A stretch of DNA of 64,000 bases from an uncultured delta proteobacterium (GCA_903892415.1 CAITIQ010000230.1:49399-113398), one strand, 5' to 3'. Shown: positions 16,699 through 26,634, counted from the stretch's first letter. Notes: generated from the sequence alone by a model not told the origin. A program made the numbers and translations.

Positions 16699-17893
16699 CT
16701 TCCACCGAGTCTGCAACGATCCGAAGGATCTTGTTGGGCTCTCCTTTGAGGGCCTCGTAATAGGCCTGACGCTCTTTGGCGTGGATGATCGCTGGGGGAT
16801 AACCGGCCCGGTAGAGCAACAGGTTCATGAACAGCCGCGCGATCTTGCCGCTGTCGATCGGGAAGGGGAACACCCGCAAGAGGTCATAGTGGGCGCGTGC
16901 TGCGATGCGCACGGCGTTGCGGGTCTTGCGCGTCTCCGGCTCATTCAGCCAATCCACCACCAAGCGAACCTTGTAGGCGATCTTGTCCGGGGCGGCGTAC
17001 TCGTGGAAGTAGAGCCGGTGCTGCGGGATGTCTTTGCGGTATTTGACCGTCTTGAGGTCACCCTCGCTCGGGTGGAGGATCAGGTACAGCTTGCGGATGG
17101 CGTCCACGGTGACTGGAAGCCGCTTGCGCAGGCCGAAATCCCGAACGTACTCGATGGCCTCGCGGTGACGCCGAATCTCGTCGGCGGCGGGCTGTAGGCT
17201 CGAATCCGCGAGGTTGGGCTCTTTGGCGAAGCCGGCTTCAATCTCTTCACGGGTGTAGACGGTGCCCTCGAGCGCGCTGTCATGGCTGACCCAAGCTTGG
17301 TCATAAAGCCGGTAGAACTGCGCCTTGAACTCTTCGTCCTTCCCCTCGATCTTCGCGTCGAGCCGCTGAAAGCGCTCTTCGATCGAAAGAGAGGGCTCGA
17401 GCTTCCGCACCGGGATGGGCATGGAAGCTTGAATGAAGCCTGCGGGCGGACGGTCACTGGCGGTGCGAGTCAGCGTCAGCGGGCCTTTTTGGCCTGCCTT
17501 CCCCGCGGCACCTTTGCCAGGAACCGACTTTGCCGGGGCAGGCACCCCTGCGGACGAAGGACGGGGTGCGCCCAGGCCCGAGGAGCGAGCGGGTAGCAGC
17601 GTCAGGCTCTCTCCCGACTTGGTCCTGACGACCGTGGCCTCGCTCTTCGGCGGGGGCTTGGGCGGAGCGCCTTTGGCAGGCTTGGTCAGCGGCTTCGGCG
17701 CGACGACCTTGGCCGCCTTTGCGTCTTTTCCGCCTTTTGCGTCTTTAGGCTTTTCCACCGATTTTGCGCCTCTTTCGGCGGCCTTGGGCGCCGCTGACTT
17801 CTTTGCCCCGGCAGCCTTCTTGGCCGGCGCCTTTGCGTTGGCGCCTGATTTCGAGTTGCTCGAGCCGCTTTTAGAGGTGCGTTTCGCCGCCAT
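16628..17893 (-). CDS. Fic-fold protein with degenerate active-site motif
   Basis: A 421-residue protein. Residues 1-150 are a Lys/Ala/Pro-rich, histone-H1-like disordered region. The rest resembles Fic domain proteins: an N-terminal helix with DSALEGTVYTREEIEAG, like the SxxIEGT motif, and a helix-turn (AARAHYDLLRVFPFPIDSGKIARLFMNLLLYRAGYPPAIIHAKERQAYYEAL) in the position of the HPFxDGNGRxxR core. At that core the catalytic His is Phe and the DGNGR is IDSGK, so classical AMPylation is not expected. It is the first gene of a pair with nth, which it overlaps by 71 bp. The assignment rests on pattern only. Confidence 0.65.
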   Translation of the reverse strand: MAAKRTSKSGSSNSKSGANAKAPAKKAAGAKKSAAPKAAERGAKSVEKPKDAKGGKDAKAAKVVAPKPLTKPAKGAPPKPPPKSEATVVRTKSGESLTLLPARSSGLGAPRPSSAGVPAPAKSVPGKGAAGKAGQKGPLTLTRTASDRPPAGFIQASMPIPVRKLEPSLSIEERFQRLDAKIEGKDEEFKAQFYRLYDQAWVSHDSALEGTVYTREEIEAGFAKEPNLADSSLQPAADEIRRHREAIEYVRDFGLRKRLPVTVDAIRKLYLILHPSEGDLKTVKYRKDIPQHRLYFHEYAAPDKIAYKVRLVVDWLNEPETRKTRNAVRIAARAHYDLLRVFPFPIDSGKIARLFMNLLLYRAGYPPAIIHAKERQAYYEALKGEPNKILRIVADSVEDGLSSIEKFFEEQDTKKRPSNLI

Positions 17894-18043
17894 GTTTTGG
17901 TCTCAGGGAGGATGCGATGAAAATGCGGGCAAATTGGCCCCGACCCCAGTGAAAGGGCGCAGGTTAGCCATCCCGCCCATCAGAGGGCGCCCACAGTCGC
18001 GCGAGACTAGTAGGGCGCCCAGTGTTTCGTCAATGCAGACCCA

Positions 18044-21000
18044 TCAAGAATCGATGGCGATTCCCAAGCGTGTACGCAGAGTGAAGAACTCTTCTGTGGC
18101 CGTAAACAGCAGCAATTCCTTCTGCCGCTCGCGGTTTTCATCCTGCGACTTCACCATCTCGAGCGCGATTTCGAGGTCGTTGGCCAGGATTAGGCCTGCG
18201 CGATCCGACGAGTGATCCACGCCGATCACCCAGCGCTTCAGGTCGATGGCCCCGGATTGCAGCAGCTTGGTGACCGAGCTGGTGAGCTGATCCCGTTGCG
18301 GGCCGTGGATCGACTTTTCGAGCAGGGCGAGGTTGTCCCCGACCGGCCCTTCGAGTTCGGGGGCGACAGGGAAGGCCGATACGACCAGCCGAATCGCCGC
18401 GAACAGCCACGCTCGCAACCCGGTGCCGGTGGGCACGAGGTGGCGGATGTACAGGCCCGGCCGGTAGTAGGTGAGGTGCTTGGCCGCGATGAACGCTGCG
18501 GGCTGTTGCGGCAGCTCCAGCGCCAACGCTGCTTGGCCCAGGACGACGGCCGGGGTGTGCGCGTGAAGGAAGGCCAGACCGCCGCCGTCTTCCGGGTTCT
18601 GAAAGGTGAGGGGAGGCTCCATGCCGAGCACGCCGGCGGCGTAGTAGAGCGTCTGCGACATCGGGTAGGGGTGACGCAGCAGGTCGAGCGCGTAGGCGGC
18701 CTGGAAGCCCAGTGCCTCGAGCGGCTGGCCGTTGCGCTTGAGCACCGCCGGCTCGATCAGCTGGAAGATGTGCGTCAGCAACGGATCGGCGTCCGAGTGC
18801 ATCAGCAACTGCCAATCCTCGTTGCTGAGCCGGGATTGCGCTGCGGCCGGACCTTCTGGCCGCATGCGACGGAAGAAACGCTCTTCGTCGGGCTCGGCCA
18901 GGTTCATGTTGACCAGCGCCTGACACAAGCACCAGGCCGCGTCGGCGCGCTTCGACTCGGTGTACAGCTTGCGCAGCAAACGGTACGGCTCCGGCTTGAG
19001 CGGGTTCTTGCGGATGATCGGCTTTTGCGCCGCGACAGCCTTGTCGAGGTACTGGGCCGGGTCGCTGGCGTACAAGGTCGCCAAGAGCTCGTTGCGGGCG
19101 ACGTTGTCGGGCTCGAGCGTTTGGGCCGCCTCGAAGGCGTCGATCGCCTCCGACGTCCAGCCCAAGTTGTCGTGGTAGAGCTTCCCGAGCTGCTCGAAGG
19201 TCGCGAGGATCTTGTCGCGGTCATTGGCCTCGGTCGCGCGGTCGAGCTGGATCTTGAGCAGCCGATCCACCGACTCGAAGTCGCGCATCTGGCCGCGAAT
19301 GCCGATCGCCTCGAGCAAAGCCTTGTCCAGCGACGGGTCGAGCTCGAGCACCTCGTCGTAGAACTTGGCGGCGCGCTCGAGGTCCCCCATCTGCCGGCCG
19401 GCGACGATCGCGGCGGTGTGGAGGTATTTGGCCTTCTGCTTGGTGTCACCGACCATCGAGGCGAGCTTGAGCACCACGTCCACCAGGCGGGACCAGTCCT
19501 TCTCCTCGCTGTAGAGCTGCATCAGCTTGGTGAGCACGCGGCGATCTTCCGGACGCTCGTCCAAGGCGGCCACGTAACTCTTGCTGGCGCGAGTGCGGTC
19601 GTTGAGCTTCTGCGAGTAGATGTCGCCCACCTCGAGCAGCAGGTTGGTGCGCGCCTCGCCGGTGAGTGAATCGAGCCGGCGCATCTTCATGCGGATCAGC
19701 TCCTCCCAGTCGCCGGTCTGCTCGTACACGCGTGAGAGCGCATCGAGCGGCGCGTTCGACTCGGGATCGATGTCGTGGGCCTCGGCGAGGGGAGCCACGG
19801 CCTCCTTGAGTTCACCGAGGGCGATGCGGGCGTTACCGAGGCCGAGCAAGGCGTCGGAGCGCATGCGCATGGTGAGCTTGTCGTCGAAGCGCGTGAGCAC
19901 GTCTTGGAACAGCACCACTGCGCGTTTGTGATCCCCGGAGCCGTCGGTGACGCGGGCCGAAGCCATCAGCGCCTCGGGCGAGTCGGGGGCGAACTTGAGC
20001 AGCGTCTCGACGTGCGATTTGGCCTTCTCGGTCGAGCCGGTCTTGGACAGCGACTCGATGTAGCGCATCACCACGCGTTGAGCGTCGGCGGGCGGCAGCG
20101 CGTCGGCGCGACCAACCACCACGTCGTAGGACTTGGCAGCCTCGATGAAGCGGCCTGCCTCGAAGGCTGTGTCGGCGGTGACGGTGTGACCCAAGAGCGA
20201 CGTCGGATCGAGGTCGACAGCTTTGGTAGCGGCCTCGAGCGCGCGCGTGCTCTCCTTCAGCCGATCCCGCAGCAATACGGCCATTTCACCGTAAAGGCGG
20301 GCCTTGGTGATCTTGCCGTCGGTGACTTCGATCTCGCGGGCGATCAACTCGACGGCGCTGGCCGCGTCGCCGCGGGCCAGATACGCCTGGCGCAACGCGA
20401 GCGCCGCGATCGTGTTCTTGGAGGAGGCATCGAGGGCGGCCTTGTAGCGTTCGATCGCCCCGTCCTTGTCCCCCTTCTCCTCGAGCATCTTGGCCGCGCG
20501 AACCCAAAGATCGCTCTTTTGTTCGGGCTTTTCGGCCTTGCTGGCGAGCGATTCGACAGCGGAGATCGCCTCTTCGGCGTCGCCGGTGGCGATGCGAACG
20601 TTGGCCAAGGACTCGAGCGCTCCCGCATGGTTCGGGTCGATCTCGAGCACGCGCTCGTAGGCCGTCTTGGCGCGCAGCGGCGAGCCGACCTGCTCGACGA
20701 GCACGCGGCCGAGGGCGAGCAACGCGTCGACGCGAGCCTTGTCCTCGGTGATCAGCTTGAGTTGCTTCTCGTAGCCGGCGACAACGTCCTCCCAGCGATC
20801 GAGCGCGCGGTAGTGACGCATCAGCGACACGAGCGAAGCAAGATGCGTCGGGTCGATCGCCAGGATGCGCTCGAGGGTTTCAGCCGACTTGGTGTGGTCG
20901 AGGAACTCCTCGTCCTGGATACCGGCCATGCGCTCGAGCAGGTTGATCTTCTGCCGGGGCGTGGCGGCGATCGCCAACTGTCGCTCGAGGATCTCGAGCA

Positions 21001-23311
21001 GCTCGCCGTAGCGACCTTGACGATTGAGGATGCGGTCCACACCGCGCAGGGCGGTCAGGCTGCCGGGATCCACGTCGAGCGCGGACTCGTAACGACGTTG
21101 CGCCTCGGGCAGGTTGTTGAGCTGATCTTCGTAAAGCTCGGCCACGCGACAGATCGCCTCGACGCGCGCTTCACCGCGCAAAGCCTCGCTGCGTTTCTCG
21201 AGGATCTTGGCCAGACCTTCGGTGTCGTTGAGAGCTTGATAGATGCGGGTGAGCGCATCGCAAGCGGCGTCATGCCCGGGGTCTTCGGCGATGATCTGCT
21301 CGTACAAATCACGGGCGCGACCCGGATCGGAGAGCTTGGTCTCGAGCAGGTCGGCGGCCTCGGCGCGGATGCGGCGAGCCTTCTCCGGGGTGGCCGCGCG
21401 ATCGGCGCGACGGAGGAGCACCTGGCCGAGCTCATTCCATTGCTGTGCTCGGCGATAAACCTGCGTCATACCGCTGAGTGCGCCCTCGTTGGCTGCGTCC
21501 AGTTGGAGCACGGCCTGGAAGCAGGGCAGACCCAAGTCGGGGCGGGCGATCTTCTCCGAGTACCAAAGGCCCAAGCGGGTGAAGAGCGTGACCTTCGTCT
21601 CGGTGGGCATCCGCGGGTGGTTGGTCGCCTCGGCCAGGATCTGCAGCGCCTCGCCCCAAAGCTTCATGTCGGTGCCAGCCGCTCGCTCGAGATCGGCCGC
21701 GTACTCGTCGTTCTGAACGTCCTGCGCTGCCGCCTGCGCGTAAGCGAAAACGCCCTGCTCGTGATCGTCGAGCTCACGCACGTACAAATGCGCGATCTGG
21801 TTGAAGCAGCGCGCACGCTCGCTGTGGCTCTCGCTCTTTTCGCTGCGCTCGAGCAGCATCTCGATCAGCTCTTCATGTTTGCCGAGGTTGCGGCGCAGAT
21901 CCTCGAGCGCCGTCTGGGCGATCGGATCATTCGGGTCGAGCTCACAAAGCTGCTTGAGCGTCTCCTCCGCGGCGTCGTGTTGTTTGGCGCTCTCGAGGAT
22001 GCGCGCGGCTCGGAACAGCAGCGACTTCTTCGCCTCGATCGCCTTGTCTTTGCCTTCCTCCTCGGGCACTTCCACGCCCTCGGCGGCCATCGCGAAGGCC
22101 TCGGCGACCTTGGTCGGCTCGGCGCCCTCTTCGATCGAGGACTCCAGCGCGAGCGCCGCGTCGTGATCGTTCGGGTCTGCCACGAGGGCGTCCACGCGCG
22201 CCTCGAAGTCGGAGGCCGCTAGCGTCTTGGCGACAGCCGGCTTGCCGATGCCGCTCAACAGCTCGAGCACCGCCGCAGCTGACTTGGGGCGCTTGTCCGC
22301 CGTCTTCTCGAGCAGCTTCAAACAAAGCTCATCCACCTCTTTGTGGATCCAGCCTTTGGGCGCGACGCTCGACGGTGCAGCCGGCGGAGAAGCCAGGTGC
22401 GCCGCGACGAAATCAGCGCTCGAGGTGCCGGTGAAGGGCGGCTTGCCCGTCAGCACTTCGTACAAAATCACGCCGAAGGCGTAAAGATCGCTCGCTACGT
22501 CGGCGGGCTTACCGCGCAGTGATTCGGGGCTGGCGCTCTTGGCCCAGCCCGCGGCAGAGAGGGCTCCACCGAGCCGATCCGCGCCGGCGTCGGTCAGGAT
22601 GGCCTCTTGCGTACCGGCGGCCGTTCGCGTCACGAGCACGTTCTCAAGCTTCAGGTTGCCGTGCGATAGCCGAGCTTGGTGCAGCGCGACCAAGCCTTGA
22701 AGCACGCCCTTGAGGAACGGCTTGGCCTCGTTCAAATGCAGGGCGCCGGAGCGGCTGATGCGCGCCGAGAGCGGTTGCGCCTCGGACAGGCGGTAGCTGA
22801 CGAACACGGTGCCGTCCAAGCTGCCGCTGTCTAGCCCGGCGGCTAGATTGGGGCTCTCGACCTTGGCGAGCAGGCGCGTGTAGGCGATGAAGCGGCGGGC
22901 CACACCGGGGTGAGCCGTTAGGTCCCGGCGGATCAGCCGGAGCACGCGATCTTCACCGTCGCGCTTGGCGAGGTAGGTGGTGGCCCGTGCGCCATCGGCG
23001 ATCTTGCGCACGATGGTGAAGCGGCCAAAGCTCGCCCCGGGCTTGAGCTCCGGATCGGCCGGCATGCCGTTCTTCAACAGGTCACGCACCTTCGCGTCCA
23101 GATCCGGCCGCGAGCCGACCATGGCGTCCACCAAAGCCAGCGTGGAGCTCGTCTCCTGACAACGCTCCACCAACGCCTTTGCGAAGGAGGCTTTTGACGC
23201 CGTCCCGCCTACGTCGTCGGGCGGGAAACCCAGCAGCTCATCGGAGAGAAGCAGAAGCTCTTCGAGCGAGAAAAGCCTCTCTAGCTCGCCGCGAACGATC
23301 TCAGTCGACAT
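18044..23311 (-). CDS. giant pseudokinase-TPR protein
   Basis: A 1755-residue protein. The start used is the ATG at 23311, which has GAGGAGG 4 nt upstream; the track's 23332 start adds seven residues. After about 90 N-terminal residues comes a Ser/Thr-kinase-like domain (FGRFTIVRKIADGARATTYLAKRD...). The catalytic loop reads HGNLKLENVLV instead of HRDLKPEN, the metal motif reads TDAGAD instead of DFG, and the VAVK lysine appears as Arg (VLRLIRR), so it should be catalytically dead. From about residue 400 onward there are some 25-30 TPR-like repeats (for example AEETLKQLCELDPNDPIAQTAL and ARDLYEQIIAEDPGHDAACDAL), usually protein-binding surfaces. No membrane segment is visible. Confidence 0.85.
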   Translation of the reverse strand: MSTEIVRGELERLFSLEELLLLSDELLGFPPDDVGGTASKASFAKALVERCQETSSTLALVDAMVGSRPDLDAKVRDLLKNGMPADPELKPGASFGRFTIVRKIADGARATTYLAKRDGEDRVLRLIRRDLTAHPGVARRFIAYTRLLAKVESPNLAAGLDSGSLDGTVFVSYRLSEAQPLSARISRSGALHLNEAKPFLKGVLQGLVALHQARLSHGNLKLENVLVTRTAAGTQEAILTDAGADRLGGALSAAGWAKSASPESLRGKPADVASDLYAFGVILYEVLTGKPPFTGTSSADFVAAHLASPPAAPSSVAPKGWIHKEVDELCLKLLEKTADKRPKSAAAVLELLSGIGKPAVAKTLAASDFEARVDALVADPNDHDAALALESSIEEGAEPTKVAEAFAMAAEGVEVPEEEGKDKAIEAKKSLLFRAARILESAKQHDAAEETLKQLCELDPNDPIAQTALEDLRRNLGKHEELIEMLLERSEKSESHSERARCFNQIAHLYVRELDDHEQGVFAYAQAAAQDVQNDEYAADLERAAGTDMKLWGEALQILAEATNHPRMPTETKVTLFTRLGLWYSEKIARPDLGLPCFQAVLQLDAANEGALSGMTQVYRRAQQWNELGQVLLRRADRAATPEKARRIRAEAADLLETKLSDPGRARDLYEQIIAEDPGHDAACDALTRIYQALNDTEGLAKILEKRSEALRGEARVEAICRVAELYEDQLNNLPEAQRRYESALDVDPGSLTALRGVDRILNRQGRYGELLEILERQLAIAATPRQKINLLERMAGIQDEEFLDHTKSAETLERILAIDPTHLASLVSLMRHYRALDRWEDVVAGYEKQLKLITEDKARVDALLALGRVLVEQVGSPLRAKTAYERVLEIDPNHAGALESLANVRIATGDAEEAISAVESLASKAEKPEQKSDLWVRAAKMLEEKGDKDGAIERYKAALDASSKNTIAALALRQAYLARGDAASAVELIAREIEVTDGKITKARLYGEMAVLLRDRLKESTRALEAATKAVDLDPTSLLGHTVTADTAFEAGRFIEAAKSYDVVVGRADALPPADAQRVVMRYIESLSKTGSTEKAKSHVETLLKFAPDSPEALMASARVTDGSGDHKRAVVLFQDVLTRFDDKLTMRMRSDALLGLGNARIALGELKEAVAPLAEAHDIDPESNAPLDALSRVYEQTGDWEELIRMKMRRLDSLTGEARTNLLLEVGDIYSQKLNDRTRASKSYVAALDERPEDRRVLTKLMQLYSEEKDWSRLVDVVLKLASMVGDTKQKAKYLHTAAIVAGRQMGDLERAAKFYDEVLELDPSLDKALLEAIGIRGQMRDFESVDRLLKIQLDRATEANDRDKILATFEQLGKLYHDNLGWTSEAIDAFEAAQTLEPDNVARNELLATLYASDPAQYLDKAVAAQKPIIRKNPLKPEPYRLLRKLYTESKRADAAWCLCQALVNMNLAEPDEERFFRRMRPEGPAAAQSRLSNEDWQLLMHSDADPLLTHIFQLIEPAVLKRNGQPLEALGFQAAYALDLLRHPYPMSQTLYYAAGVLGMEPPLTFQNPEDGGGLAFLHAHTPAVVLGQAALALELPQQPAAFIAAKHLTYYRPGLYIRHLVPTGTGLRAWLFAAIRLVVSAFPVAPELEGPVGDNLALLEKSIHGPQRDQLTSSVTKLLQSGAIDLKRWVIGVDHSSDRAGLILANDLEIALEMVKSQDENRERQKELLLFTATEEFFTLRTRLGIAIDS

Positions 23312-23387
23312 GGTCCTCCTCGTCGGCGCCACAGGCGCTCGGGGCGCGGATGGTACTTACTGGAGCTTTTGCGCGGAAGAGGAACCT

Positions 23388-24386
23388 TCAGTCAATCAAC
23401 CGACTTAGGCCGAACAGGCCAAGAATCAGCAACAACGCCGCCAAAAGCAGCAGCGGCAGCCAGCGGCGGCGGCCCGGGGAGTTGCTCGGCGCCGGTTTGG
23501 AGTCGGGGAGGGCCGCCAAGATGGGCAAGAGCGCTGCTTCGGCTTGGCCGGCGTCGGCGAAGCGTTGGCTGGCCTCTCGGTTGACCGCCTTGGCGAACCA
23601 GCCGTCGAAGGCTGGGCCAAGCTGTTTTGCTCCGAGCTCGCGGCAGCGAACCGAGGCTGGGGCGATCGGCTCACGCAGCATCTCCACGGCCAAATCGAAG
23701 GCGGTGGCTCCCTTGGCGTTCGCGCCGCGCCAATAGATCTGGCCGCTCAAGAGCCGAAAGGTGAGCAGGCCAAGCGCCCATACATCGGCGGCCGGTTTGA
23801 TGATCTGGCCCTCTTTGCCTTGTTCCGGCGCTGTCCAGAGCGGGGTTCCCAAGCCCGGTGCAGTACCGCCGTGGGTCGTCTCTCGAACGACCTTTGCGAC
23901 CCCAAAATCCAAAACCTTCAGCTCGGTACGCTGGCCGGGACTCGTGGTTTGGCACAGAAAGAGATTCTCCGGCTTCAAGTCGCGATGCACGATGGCCGCT
24001 TCATGTGCTTTGGCCAAGGCGCGGAACAGCTCTTTGACCAGATACACGGCCTCGGACGTGGGCAACTGCGGCTCTTGCGCGAGCCGTTGCTCGAGGTTGA
24101 TGCCGGTCAGCAGCTCCATGGCGAAGTACGGTTGGCTCTTCGGGTCTTGCGACCAACCGGAGTCGAAGACGCGCGCGATGTGCGGGCTTTGGATGCGTTC
24201 ACCTACGAGCGCCTCCGATTGAAAGCGCGCTACGAAGCTCGCGTCGCCGGCCAGGTCCCTGTTCATCAGCTTGAGCGCGCAAGCCCGCTGACCGCGTTGG
24301 TCGGTCGCTTCGTAGACGATGCCCATTGCCCCTTGGCCGAGCACACGATGGATCGTGTACCTTCCGTTGAAGACGCTGCCGGGCAT
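23388..24386 (-). CDS. Ser/Thr protein kinase with C-terminal membrane anchor
   Basis: A 332-residue eukaryote-like kinase. All catalytic motifs are present: GQGAMGIVYEA (P-loop), CALKLM (Lys), HRDLKPENLFL, DFGVAK and APE-like APEQGKEG. A single hydrophobic segment ends the protein (WLPLLLLAALLLILGLFGL), so the kinase faces the cytoplasm with almost no extracytoplasmic part. The track begins at 24716, but that extension covers the divergent lipoprotein gene; I use the ATG at 24386 (MPGSVFNGRYTIHRVLGQ), with the ATG at 24434 as an alternative that would overlap the next gene's start. Confidence 0.88.
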   Translation of the reverse strand: MPGSVFNGRYTIHRVLGQGAMGIVYEATDQRGQRACALKLMNRDLAGDASFVARFQSEALVGERIQSPHIARVFDSGWSQDPKSQPYFAMELLTGINLEQRLAQEPQLPTSEAVYLVKELFRALAKAHEAAIVHRDLKPENLFLCQTTSPGQRTELKVLDFGVAKVVRETTHGGTAPGLGTPLWTAPEQGKEGQIIKPAADVWALGLLTFRLLSGQIYWRGANAKGATAFDLAVEMLREPIAPASVRCRELGAKQLGPAFDGWFAKAVNREASQRFADAGQAEAALLPILAALPDSKPAPSNSPGRRRWLPLLLLAALLLILGLFGLSRLID

Positions 24387-24432
24387 CAAACGGTGGCTGG
24401 TCACGGTCGCCGAGAGTACCTCGTTTCGCTTC

Positions 24433-24861
24433 ATGAAGCCGTTCACAGCAAGAGTGACTCGCAGTGTTGGTTTGGTTGGGCTTGCTTGGCTCGTTGCGGC
24501 CTGCGCGAGCTCGAGCTTCGAGCCGGAGCGAATTAGCCGAGTACCGTCGCGCGTGCTGACGGCGGAGGATCTGCGGACACGCGTTGGCCGGTTGGGTCGC
24601 GAGTTGGGGGTGGTCACCGAGTCGGTAACGGTGCACGGCCAATGTTTGAGCGACTGTGCTCCCAGCTCGACCCCGGGCAAGTGCGTGGCGATGTTTGGTG
24701 AGCGTGAAGGTGGCAAGCCCTTCGCCGCGCTGCTCGATCAGCAGGCGGACCTCGAGCCGGGCACGCGGTATGTGTTGCAAGGCTCGGTCGAGCTGAGCCC
24801 GGCGGTGCGCGACCATTGGCTACTGCGCGCGGAGGTGCTGGCGGTGGTGGTGCCGGAGTAG
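24433..24861 (+). CDS. small hypothetical lipoprotein
   Basis: A 142-residue exported protein starting MKPFTARVTRSVGLVGLAWLVAACASSSFEPERIS, with a clear lipobox (LVAAC). The mature part (RVLTAEDLRTRVGRLGRELGVVTESVTVHGQCLSDCAPSSTPGKCVAMFGEREG...) contains four cysteines (CLSDC, GKC and one more) and has no family I recognise. The ORF track start at 24319 lies inside the divergent kinase; the ATG at 24433 makes a proper signal peptide. Confidence 0.75.
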   Translation: MKPFTARVTRSVGLVGLAWLVAACASSSFEPERISRVPSRVLTAEDLRTRVGRLGRELGVVTESVTVHGQCLSDCAPSSTPGKCVAMFGEREGGKPFAALLDQQADLEPGTRYVLQGSVELSPAVRDHWLLRAEVLAVVVPE

Positions 24862-24916
24862 CGAACGTGTTGCTGCGGGGTGGCGCTGCGCCCGCCCTCC
24901 CGCTATCGTTCGGGCC

Positions 24917-25888
24917 ATGCGCTTCTTCTCGGCCTCCCTGGTTTCGGCGGTGTTTCTTCTTGCTGCGTGTGGTGACGACAGCTCGAGCGGCGGAGGGGGA
25001 AGCGGGGCGACCGGTGGTAGCGGTGGAGAGACGAGCGGTGGGCAAGGCGGCACCGGCGGTGAAGTGGCGAGCGGTGGCAGCGGCGGCGGCGCGACGGGAA
25101 CCACGGTTGGTGGAGACCGCCCGGTGGAGGTGATCGTCCCCTCGAGCTACGACGAAGCGGTGGCGACGCCGCTAGTGATTTTGCTGCACGGCTATTCGGC
25201 CGATGGGCCGGTGCAGGACCTCTACTTTGGCTTCACCGAGATGGCCGAAGAACGCGGCTTTCTTTACGCCTACCCGAACGGCACGTTGGATCAGACCGGG
25301 GAGAACTTTTGGAACGCCACTCCGGCCTGCTGCAACTTTGGTGAGGAGCCGGTGGATGACTCGGCCTACTTGATCGGCCTTGTCGACGAGATCTCCAGCA
25401 AGTGGAACGTCGATCCGAAGCGCGTCTACTTCGTCGGTCACTCGAACGGCGGCTTCATGTCGCACCGCATGGCCTGCGATCACGCGGACAAGGTCGCGGC
25501 GATCGTCAGCTTGGCCGGCGCCAACTTCAATGACCCGGCCGATTGCACGGCCTCCGAGCCGGTCAGCGTGGTGCAGATCCACGGCACCGCCGACGACACC
25601 ATCGCGTACGAGGGTGGCAGCACGTTGGGCGGCGCCGCGACGACGTATCCGTCTGCCGCCGAGAGCGTGGCTGCGTGGGCCACGGTCGACGGTTGTATGG
25701 GCGAGCCTGTGGACGCAGGAACCAAGGACGTCAGCACGCAAACCACCAACGTGCTCAGGTATGAGGGCTGCGCAGCCGGTACCGACGTAGAGCTTTGGAC
25801 GATCGAGGGCGGCGGTCACATCCCGGCCTTCTCGTTTGGCTTTGGCCCGGCAGTGTTCGACTTCCTCGAGGCCCATCCGAAGCCGTAG
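24917..25888 (+). CDS. exported esterase, PHB-depolymerase/feruloyl-esterase-like (LpqC family)
   Basis: A 323-residue lipoprotein. The signal ends FLLAAC, followed by a Gly/Ser-rich linker of about 45 residues (GGGGSGATGGSGGETSGGQGG), typical of myxobacterial surface lipoproteins. The alpha/beta-hydrolase domain has the nucleophile elbow VGHSNGGFM, an oxyanion HGYSADGP segment, a catalytic Asp near GTADDTI and the His in GGGHIPAF. Family members hydrolyse polyhydroxybutyrate or feruloyl esters; the actual substrate is not shown. ATG start after a TATCGTT stretch. Confidence 0.85.
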   Translation: MRFFSASLVSAVFLLAACGDDSSSGGGGSGATGGSGGETSGGQGGTGGEVASGGSGGGATGTTVGGDRPVEVIVPSSYDEAVATPLVILLHGYSADGPVQDLYFGFTEMAEERGFLYAYPNGTLDQTGENFWNATPACCNFGEEPVDDSAYLIGLVDEISSKWNVDPKRVYFVGHSNGGFMSHRMACDHADKVAAIVSLAGANFNDPADCTASEPVSVVQIHGTADDTIAYEGGSTLGGAATTYPSAAESVAAWATVDGCMGEPVDAGTKDVSTQTTNVLRYEGCAAGTDVELWTIEGGGHIPAFSFGFGPAVFDFLEAHPKP

Positions 25889-26027
25889 TCGGCGAGCAGC
25901 GCACGCTGTTTCGCGTGCCTGCGTAGGCTTCGCGCTCGAGGCCGAGCGTCTGCGGGCTGGGCTCGCGTACTTCGGTGCGGTGAGGGCTGACGAAGCGTAG
26001 AGGCACAGCGGTTGCTCTACCGTCGGT

Positions 26028-26582
26028 ATGACTTACTCCCTTCGCACTTCGATTGATTGGACGTTGCGCGCTTTGCCTTCCTTCGCGGCCACGGCGCCGC
26101 GCGTCATAGCGTTCTTGTTCGCTTCTTTTTTCCTCACGGGCTGCAACGAGGTGGAGGCCGCGCGCTTCGAACTCTCGATACTGCTCGTCTGCGCGTTGAG
26201 CGTCTTCGGCCTGCAGGCCGTCGCGACAGGTCCCGCAGTTTTTCGGGTGAGTATCCGCGACACCTGGCGCGCCATTGCCTTCGTCGTCGGAGTCTTCGCT
26301 GCGATCGCCCACGCAACGCTGCTCGTCCTGGGGACCAACGTCGTTCAGGACGTGTCGATGAGCGCACGGCGCGAGCTGGCGACGCTGTATGCGCTACTTC
26401 TGTGGCCCGGCGTGTTTCATGTCGCGCTGCCGGTGCGGCTCCTGGAGACGCGGAACTCGACGACGCAAGACCAGCTCGTGGGCGTCCGGCGCCCGCAATG
26501 GAGCGTCTACGTCGGAGCGGCCTACGTGCTGATCGCCGCGTTCTTCGGCTACCACCTGCTTTACACGGGCCAGTTCGGCTGA
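26028..26582 (+). CDS. hypothetical integral membrane protein
   Basis: A 184-residue protein with about five hydrophobic segments (VIAFLFASFFLTGC, LSILLVCALSVFGLQAVA, AFVVGVFAAIAHATLLVLG, LATLYALLLWPGVFHVALPV and VYVGAAYVLIAAFFGYHLL). No catalytic motif and no family that I recognise. It converges on the vWA gene. Confidence 0.6.
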   Translation: MTYSLRTSIDWTLRALPSFAATAPRVIAFLFASFFLTGCNEVEAARFELSILLVCALSVFGLQAVATGPAVFRVSIRDTWRAIAFVVGVFAAIAHATLLVLGTNVVQDVSMSARRELATLYALLLWPGVFHVALPVRLLETRNSTTQDQLVGVRRPQWSVYVGAAYVLIAAFFGYHLLYTGQFG

Positions 26583-26634
26583 GGTCGACCTGGGCGCAAT
26601 CGAGCCCTCGGCGCAAGCGCGGTTCGCGCGTCTC

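Noticed and set aside
19775-22222. 815-residue plus-strand ORF
   Set aside because: It is antisense to the pseudokinase-TPR gene, has a shadow-like composition rich in Arg, Leu and Gly, and lacks any domain. The minus frame has clear TPR repeats.
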